NCBI GenBank assembly: GCA_023428515.1
Contig: JAEYXI010000170.1
Coordinates: forward strand, 1-10,373
From: Pseudomonadota bacterium
GTDB taxonomy: Bacteria > Pseudomonadota > Alphaproteobacteria > Rhizobiales > Rhizobiaceae
DNA: 10,373 nt
Direction: 5' to 3'
Positions 6,456-10,373 of the stretch are shown in pieces (the first letter of the stretch is position 1; each line of letters begins with the position of its first letter). The translations under genes and the position numbers were made by a program. The notes beneath the pieces are model-generated. The model saw nothing but the letters and a program-made list of their open reading frames with translations. It did no database searches and was not told where the DNA came from.

Positions 6456-7184
6456 ATGGGTTTCTGGCCGAATGGCTGCTTCGCGGACCGGCACGTCCTC
6501 GTCAGCGGTGGGACTTCAGGTATCGGCGCGGCAGTCGCCAAGGCGTTCCTCACGGAGAACGCCCGCGTCACCGTGACGGGCGTAGGCGATCTGTCGGCGG
6601 CCGAACGCGAGCTTGACGGTGCCGCCGTCCATCAGCTCGACGTCCGCGACGAACAGGCCATCGCCGAGCTGATGGCCGGCTTCGACAGGCTCGACCATCT
6701 CGTCAATTGCGCCGGCGTCATCCGCCGCGGCGACGAGTTGCAGCCGGAAATCTTCGCCGAGGTCGTCGACATCAACCTGACGGGAACGATGCGTCTGTCG
6801 ACTGCCGCACGGCCGCTGCTCGCCCGGCAGGGCGGCACGATCGTCAACACCGCTTCCATGCTGAGCTTCTTCGGCGGCGGGCTCGTCCCCGGCTATTCCG
6901 CATCGAAAGGCGGCATCGCCCAACTCACCAAGTCGCTGGCGATCGCCTGGGCTCCCGACAACATCCGCGTCAATGCGATCGCCCCCGGCTGGATCGAGAC
7001 CGCGCTGACGCAGGCCGTTCGCGCCGACGAGACACGCCACCGCGCCATCGCCGAACGGACCGCGCTGAAGCGTTGGGGCAGGCCGGACGAACTGGCCGGC
7101 GCAGTGCTCTTCCTGTGCTCGCCGCTCGCTTCCTACGTCACCGGAACGATCCTGCCCGTCGACGGCGGCTATCTCGCCGTCTGA
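6456..7184 (+). CDS. SDR family NAD(P)-dependent oxidoreductase
   Basis: Classical short-chain dehydrogenase/reductase, 242 residues, Rossmann fold, probably a cytoplasmic tetramer. Motifs seen are a cofactor loop SGGTSGIG (17-24; the family's TGxxxGxG with Ser for Thr), NCAG (84-87), Asn107 in INLTG, the catalytic Ser134 in NTAS, Tyr147 and Lys151 in YSASK, APGW (176-179) and the C-terminal VDGGY. The full catalytic tetrad Asn-Ser-Tyr-Lys is intact. Overall style is close to gluconate/2-deoxygluconate-type and 3-oxoacyl-ACP-reductase-like SDRs, but the substrate cannot be called. The ATG at 6456 is 5 bp after the cupin stop with GGTGA just upstream. A GTG at 6447 overlapping the cupin TGA would add three residues. 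Tight spacing implies co-transcription with the cupin and a shared pathway. Confidence 0.9.
   Translation: MGFWPNGCFADRHVLVSGGTSGIGAAVAKAFLTENARVTVTGVGDLSAAERELDGAAVHQLDVRDEQAIAELMAGFDRLDHLVNCAGVIRRGDELQPEIFAEVVDINLTGTMRLSTAARPLLARQGGTIVNTASMLSFFGGGLVPGYSASKGGIAQLTKSLAIAWAPDNIRVNAIAPGWIETALTQAVRADETRHRAIAERTALKRWGRPDELAGAVLFLCSPLASYVTGTILPVDGGYLAV
7161..7181 (+). terminator. Candidate 3'-end hairpin at the end of the SDR gene
   Basis: GACGGCG (7161-7167) and CGCCGTC (7175-7181) form a perfect 7-bp stem with a 7-base loop, directly before the TGA at 7182. There is no T-run behind it. Part of the stem encodes the conserved SDR ending VDGGY, so coding constraint may explain it. A second symmetrical stretch, CGGTCGGACCG (7195-7205), lies in the 23-bp gap to the convergent LacI-type gene. 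Confidence 0.25.
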
Positions 7185-7207
7185 GAGAGCACCCCGGTCG
7201 GACCGCC

Positions 7208-8230
7208 TCACTGCGCCGGTATGTTCTCTCGGAAGATCAGCCTCGGTTCGATGTAGCGGTTGGCGATCACCGGCGCCGACGAGGCGATCGAGCCGAGCAG
7301 CTGGATGACCGATTGCTCGGCGGTCAGGCGCGCATTCTGGTCGATCACAACGTCGGCGAGGTCGTCGATCAGATAGGTGCGGGTGAGCGGCGTCAGGTCG
7401 TGGCAGATGAAGACCGGCCGTTGCGCCAGCTTTGTCTCGCGCAGCGCCCGCGCCACGCCGAAGCGGCCGGCGCCGACGCAGTAGATGCCGCGCAGTTCCG
7501 GCTGGTCGCGCAGCAGTTTCAGCGTCTCGGCATGGCTCGCCTCGCCATCCTCGTTGGTGTCGACCGACGTGCTCACGGTGAGTTCCGGAAAATCCTCGCC
7601 AAGCACGGCGCGAAACCCCATCTCACGCTCCTCGTGGCCGCGATAGGAGCGCGATCCGGTGACTATGGCGATGTCGCCCGAGAGGCCACGCAGCAACCTG
7701 CCCATCAGGAACGCCGCCGTCCGTCCGGCGACGCGATTGTCCAGCCCGACATAGGCCGAGCGCGGCGCGGCCGGTACGTCGGAGGCTATGGTGACGAGTT
7801 TCACACCCGCATCCGCCAGCCGCTGCAGCACGCCGCGCGTCCTGGGGTGGTCGACCGCGATAACGCCGACCCCTTTGGTTTCCAGGGAGAGCTTGTCCAT
7901 CGCAGTCTGCAAGGTGGCCGGCGAAATGTCGGGGAGGTCATGGATCCTGCACGAGGCGACGAGCGGCATGCGGCTCGCCTGGTCGCGTATGTGGTCCGCG
8001 AGTTCGCCCATGAACACGTTCTGCCGGATCGGCAGGAAGAACTCGAGCGCCGCTGGCCGCGAGGGTAGCGTCACCGAGCCTGCCGTCGGCAAATAGCCAA
8101 GCCGCTGCGCCGCCTCCATCACGCGCTGGCGGTTCGCCGCGCTGATGCCCGGCCTGTTGTTCAATGCGCGGTCGACCGTCGCCGTGGAAAGGCCGCAGCT
8201 TTGCGCTATCGCCGAAACCGTCACTTTCAT
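7208..8230 (-). CDS. LacI family transcriptional regulator
   Basis: DNA-binding regulator of 340 residues, the usual LacI length. The N-terminal helix-turn-helix (about 3-25) reads VTVSAIAQSCGLSTATVDRAL, with TVDRAL in the recognition helix where classical members have TVSRAL; GYLPTA (45-50) marks the end of the headpiece. From about residue 60 onward is a periplasmic-binding-protein-like sugar-sensing domain (GVGVIAVDHPRTRGVLQRL, SAYVGLDNRVAGRTAAFLMG, YCVGAG). The TVDR form is familiar from LacI proteins carrying ribose/inositol-type sensor domains, which suggests a sugar or polyol ligand (inference). The start ATG at 8230 is set by the conserved MKVTV beginning; the frame stays open upstream only as the complement of the next gene. 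It is divergent from the MocD-like gene and convergent with the SDR, so either could be its target. Confidence 0.93.
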   Translation of the reverse strand: MKVTVSAIAQSCGLSTATVDRALNNRPGISAANRQRVMEAAQRLGYLPTAGSVTLPSRPAALEFFLPIRQNVFMGELADHIRDQASRMPLVASCRIHDLPDISPATLQTAMDKLSLETKGVGVIAVDHPRTRGVLQRLADAGVKLVTIASDVPAAPRSAYVGLDNRVAGRTAAFLMGRLLRGLSGDIAIVTGSRSYRGHEEREMGFRAVLGEDFPELTVSTSVDTNEDGEASHAETLKLLRDQPELRGIYCVGAGRFGVARALRETKLAQRPVFICHDLTPLTRTYLIDDLADVVIDQNARLTAEQSVIQLLGSIASSAPVIANRYIEPRLIFRENIPAQ

Positions 8231-8234
8231 CGCC

Positions 8235-8246
8235 GAATCCCGATTC
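8235..8246. promoter_or_regulatory. Candidate autoregulatory site beside the LacI-type start
   Basis: GAATC-CC-GATTC, 5-bp arms with a 2-base spacer, lies 4 bp upstream of the regulator's ATG, over its ribosome binding region. LacI proteins often bind near their own start. The repeat is short and lacks the central CG typical of LacI operators, so this is only a possibility. Confidence 0.2.
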
Positions 8247-8307
8247 CAGCCAGACTTAAAGCACTCGCCGCGCCGGCTGCCAATGATTGAATCTGATGGA
8301 AAGGCTG

Positions 8308-8313
8308 ATTGTA
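8308..8313 (-). promoter_or_regulatory. Candidate -10 element for the LacI-type gene
   Basis: On the minus strand this reads TACAAT, five of six matches to TATAAT, about 78 bp upstream of the regulator's start. No good -35 is found 16-18 bp upstream of it. The nearby stretch 8283-8303 is the AT-richest part of the intergenic region and also holds GATT-G-AATC (8285-8293). Confidence 0.22.
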
Positions 8314-8404
8314 TGCCCTCACCAAGTTTCATAGCCTCGGGATGAAAGGCCGGACAAGCGTAGGGCGAGACGTCCCGCAAGGACCGCCGACGAGCCTTCA
8401 GGTC

Positions 8405-8421
8405 ATCGCGATCCATTGACG
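8405..8421 (+). promoter_or_regulatory. Candidate operator and -35 for the MocD-like operon
   Basis: ATCGCGAT (8405-8412) is an 8-bp perfect palindrome placed 3 bp before TTGACG (8416-8421), a good -35 match. A possible -10, GACAAT (8442-8447), lies 20 bp further on, longer than optimal. The start codon follows at 8465. A palindrome abutting the -35 is a plausible binding site for the divergently encoded LacI-type protein. The rest of 8231-8464 shows no gene. Confidence 0.27.
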
Positions 8422-8464
8422 TGGCGAGGGCGCAGAAGTCCGACAATCTGGCCGAGGAACGCTT

Positions 8465-9559
8465 GTGGTGGAGACCGTCGTGACCGAGCGCGACTATGAT
8501 CTGATGGGCGAAAGCGGCCGCCGGGCGGTCGAGACCGGGCTTGCTGCGGCCGAGTGGTATCACACCGATATTCCGCGCAAGCAGATGAAGGAGCTGATGC
8601 AGCGCTCCGACGGGCCGGCCATGCGCGACACCATCATCTGGCTCGGCGTGCTGGCTCTTTCGGCGGCGGGCGGCATCTGGTTCTGGGGCACCTGGTGGTG
8701 CGTGCCCTTCTTCTTCGTCTACGGCACGCTCTATGGCTCGTCCGGCGACTCGCGCTGGCACGAGGCCGGCCACGGCACCGCCTTCCGCACGCGATGGATG
8801 AACGACGTCGTCTACCAGATCGGCAGCTTCATGATCATGCGCAACCCGGTGACCTGGCGCTGGAGCCATGCGCGTCACCACACCGACACGATCATCGTCG
8901 GCCGCGACCCCGAGATCGCCGTCATGCGTCCGCCGGATCTCCTGCGCGTGGTGTTCAACTTCTTCGGCATCCTCGACGTCTGGCACTACATGAACGACCT
9001 CTCGCGCAACGCGGCCGGCATCCTCAGCGACGCCGAGAAGAGCTTTATCCCGGAGCAGGAGCGCTACAAGGTGGTGCGCGTGGCGCGCATCCATCTCGCC
9101 ATCTATGCCGCGACCGTCGCGCTGGCGCTCTGGATGGGGTCCTGGCTGCCGCTGATGATCATCGGCCTGCCGCGCATGTACGGCGCCTGGCACGGCATCC
9201 TCACCGGCCTGCTGCAGCATGGCGGGCTCGCCGACAACGTCACCGACCACCGGCTCAACTCGCGCACAGTGCTGATGAACCCGATCAGCCGCTTCATCTA
9301 CTGGAACATGAACTACCACGTGGAGCACCACATGTTCCCGATGGTGCCCTACCACGCGCTGCCGAAGCTGCACGAGCTGATCAAGCACGATCTCCCTGAG
9401 CCCAACCCGTCGATGTGGCACGCCTATCGCGAGGTCTGGCCGGTGCTGCTGCGCCAGCTCCGCTACGAGGACTTCTTCCTCCGCCGCGACCTCCCGAAGA
9501 CGGCGCGGCCCTATCGCAAGGAATTCCACAATTTCACGCTGCCCTCGGCAGCCGAATAG
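8465..9559 (+). CDS. Membrane di-iron fatty-acid-desaturase-family oxygenase, MocD-like
   Basis: Integral membrane non-haem di-iron enzyme of the fatty acid desaturase/alkane hydroxylase superfamily, 364 residues. The histidine boxes are complete: HEAGH (His99, His103), HARHH (His135, 138, 139) and HVEHH (His285, 288, 289), with extra candidates His243 and His252. Hydrophobic segments at about 55-92, 113-125, 162-174 and 207-236 match a membrane protein with boxes on the cytoplasmic face. The immediately downstream Rieske ferredoxin and flavin reductase give the gene order of rhizobial mocDEF, whose products demethylate the rhizopine 3-O-methyl-scyllo-inosamine; this is the basis for the MocD-like label. 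Specificity here is unproven. Two starts compete: GTG at 8465 with GAGGA 6 bp upstream, and GTG at 8480 (MTERDYD) with GGAG 6 bp upstream. The longer is given. Confidence 0.9.
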   Translation: MVETVVTERDYDLMGESGRRAVETGLAAAEWYHTDIPRKQMKELMQRSDGPAMRDTIIWLGVLALSAAGGIWFWGTWWCVPFFFVYGTLYGSSGDSRWHEAGHGTAFRTRWMNDVVYQIGSFMIMRNPVTWRWSHARHHTDTIIVGRDPEIAVMRPPDLLRVVFNFFGILDVWHYMNDLSRNAAGILSDAEKSFIPEQERYKVVRVARIHLAIYAATVALALWMGSWLPLMIIGLPRMYGAWHGILTGLLQHGGLADNVTDHRLNSRTVLMNPISRFIYWNMNYHVEHHMFPMVPYHALPKLHELIKHDLPEPNPSMWHAYREVWPVLLRQLRYEDFFLRRDLPKTARPYRKEFHNFTLPSAAE

Positions 9560-9571
9560 TCACGGACGGAT

Positions 9572-9588
9572 CCGCGCGGACGGCGCGG
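9572..9588 (+). other. Intercistronic GC hairpin between MocD-like and MocE-like genes
   Basis: CCGCGC (9572-9577), a 5-base loop GGACG, and GCGCGG (9583-9588) make a strong 6-bp all-GC stem inside the 54-bp gap. It starts 13 bp after the upstream stop and ends 25 bp before the next ATG. No T-run follows. It may protect or attenuate mRNA and so set the ratio of enzyme to ferredoxin (inference). Confidence 0.35.
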
Positions 9589-9613
9589 CAGCAAGCAACG
9601 GAATCTTTCAGAC

Positions 9614-9928
9614 ATGGCAGACTGGATCGAAGCCTGCGAAGCGGACGACATAGACGAGGAGGATGTCATCCGCTTCGACCATGGAGGGCGCACCTTCGCG
9701 ATCTACCGCTCGCCCGACGACGACTATTTCGCGACCGACGGGCTGTGCACCCACGAGAAGGTGCATCTCGCCGACGGGCTGGTGATGGACGACATCATCG
9801 AGTGCCCGAAGCACAATGGCCGTTTCAACTACAAGACTGGACAGGCCAAGGGCGCGCCGGTCTGCGTCAACCTCAAGACCTATCCGGTGAAGGTCGAGGC
9901 CGGAAAGGTCCTGATCCAGATCGACTGA
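9614..9928 (+). CDS. MocE-like Rieske [2Fe-2S] ferredoxin
   Basis: Small soluble electron carrier of 104 residues made of a single Rieske domain. Cluster ligands are Cys45 and His47 (CTH) and Cys64 and His67 (CPKH), i.e. C-x-H, 16 residues, C-x2-H, the pattern of oxygenase-type Rieske ferredoxins, followed by NGRFNYKTG. There is no disulphide cysteine pair as in respiratory Rieske proteins and no signal or membrane anchor. The acidic N-terminus (DWIEACEADDIDEEDV) fits docking to a reductase. Placed between a membrane di-iron oxygenase and an FAD reductase, it is the expected shuttle between them, as MocE in rhizopine catabolism. The ATG at 9614 has only a weak GGAA about 10 bp upstream. Confidence 0.93.
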   Translation: MADWIEACEADDIDEEDVIRFDHGGRTFAIYRSPDDDYFATDGLCTHEKVHLADGLVMDDIIECPKHNGRFNYKTGQAKGAPVCVNLKTYPVKVEAGKVLIQID

Positions 9929-9937
9929 GGGCATAGC

Positions 9938-10373
9938 GTGGCCACCGAGACTGCCGATGCGGGCATGGTGATCGTCGGCGCGGGCGAATGCGGCGTGCGC
10001 GCCGCCTTCGCGCTGCGCGAGGAGGGATTCGACGGTCCGGTTACGCTGATCGGCGCCGAGCCGCATTTGCCCTACGAGCGCCCGCCGCTCTCCAAGGACG
10101 TGCTTGCCGAAGGCGAGCCGCAGGGGCGCTCGATCGCGGAGGAGGCGCGCTTCGCGGAGGCGGGCATCCGGCTGGTGCGGTCGGCGCAGGTCGCCGCAAT
10201 CGACCGCGCGGCGCGGACGCTGACGCTGGCCGACGGAAGCGCCCTGCCCTACTGCCGGCTGCTTCTCGCGACCGGCGCCTCGCCCCGACGCCTCGCGATG
10301 GCGGACGGTATCCCCGCCTGCGCCTATCTGCGCACGCATGACGACGCCCTGGCGATCCGCCCGCGCCTCGCCC
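9938..10373 (+). CDS. FAD-dependent ferredoxin reductase, MocF-like, 3' end outside window
   Basis: N-terminal 145 residues of a pyridine-nucleotide-disulphide-oxidoreductase-type flavoprotein that would pass electrons from NAD(P)H to the preceding Rieske ferredoxin; such proteins are usually about 400-410 long. The frame is open from GTG 9938 to the window end. It shows the FAD-binding GAGECG (14-19; GxGxxG, with Glu-Cys where Gln/His-Ala is more usual), YERPPLSK (46-53), a motif diagnostic of oxygenase-coupled ferredoxin reductases, and ATGASPR (111-117). GTG 9938 is chosen because it is 9 bp after the ferredoxin stop with TGAGG (9926-9930) 7 bp before it. Met10 has no comparable site. It is co-transcribed with the two genes before it. 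Confidence 0.93.
   Translation, partial: MATETADAGMVIVGAGECGVRAAFALREEGFDGPVTLIGAEPHLPYERPPLSKDVLAEGEPQGRSIAEEARFAEAGIRLVRSAQVAAIDRAARTLTLADGSALPYCRLLLATGASPRRLAMADGIPACAYLRTHDDALAIRPRLA

Noticed and set aside
8145..8345. Small plus-strand frame of 66 codons over the LacI-type start and intergenic region
   Set aside because: Most of it is antisense to the helix-turn-helix coding region, with no ribosome binding site or conserved feature.
7208..9529. A 773-codon open frame on the minus strand, as if a large fusion regulator
   Set aside because: Only 7208-8230 is real (LacI family, starting MKVTV). The upstream part is the complement of the di-iron oxygenase gene, is rich in Ala/Arg/His/Asp without domain motifs, and arises from high-GC codon bias.
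9608..10339. Minus-strand frame of 243 codons at the right end
   Set aside because: It is antisense to the Rieske ferredoxin and flavin reductase, both of which show cofactor motifs in their own frames.
1..10373. Mobile element, CRISPR array or defence system
   Set aside because: I found no direct-repeat array, transposase or integrase, inverted-repeat-bounded insertion or nuclease/helicase gene. Base composition and codon use appear even across the window.

Overview
The window is about 10.4 kb of GC-rich, tightly packed bacterial chromosome or megaplasmid. Codon use, four-base gene overlaps and the gene content (LivHMGF transporter, CBS-CGL pair, rhizopine MocDEF homologues) all point to an alphaproteobacterium of the Rhizobiales/Hyphomicrobiales, plausibly a Mesorhizobium/Aminobacter-type organism. 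That assignment is inferred from protein style, not from a marker gene. I recognise no rRNA, tRNA, transposase, integrase, CRISPR array or riboswitch, and no gene looks broken apart from the two cut by the window edges.

Layout: (A) 2-3076, + strand: a branched-chain amino acid (HAAT-type) ABC importer, livH (5' end outside the window), livM, livG, livF, with junctions of 3 bp or overlaps. (B) 3083-5676, - strand, convergent with A across only 6 bp: a cystathionine beta-synthase with C-terminal CBS domains, followed with a 4-bp overlap by a cystathionine gamma-lyase/synthase-type PLP enzyme. Together they form a probable reverse transsulfuration operon (homocysteine + serine to cystathionine to cysteine). 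(C) 5677-5925: divergent promoter region with two short palindromes. (D) 5926-7184, + strand: a small 2,4'-dihydroxyacetophenone-dioxygenase-like cupin followed 5 bp later by a short-chain dehydrogenase, probably one catabolic transcription unit of unknown substrate. (E) 7208-8230, - strand: a LacI-family regulator, convergent with D. (F) 8231-8464: divergent regulatory region. (G) 8465 to the right edge, + strand: a membrane di-iron desaturase/hydroxylase-like protein (MocD-like), a small Rieske [2Fe-2S] ferredoxin (MocE-like) and the first 145 residues of an FAD-dependent ferredoxin reductase (MocF-like).

How the parts work together: block G reads as a complete three-component oxygenase electron chain, NAD(P)H to flavin reductase to Rieske ferredoxin to membrane di-iron enzyme. 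The LacI-type protein encoded divergently is the natural candidate for its regulator. The prototype (mocDEF of rhizobial rhizopine catabolism) demethylates 3-O-methyl-scyllo-inosamine, but no other moc gene is visible here, so the substrate is open. The cupin-SDR pair and the MocDEF-like set are the most interesting parts. The liv and transsulfuration operons are ordinary metabolism.
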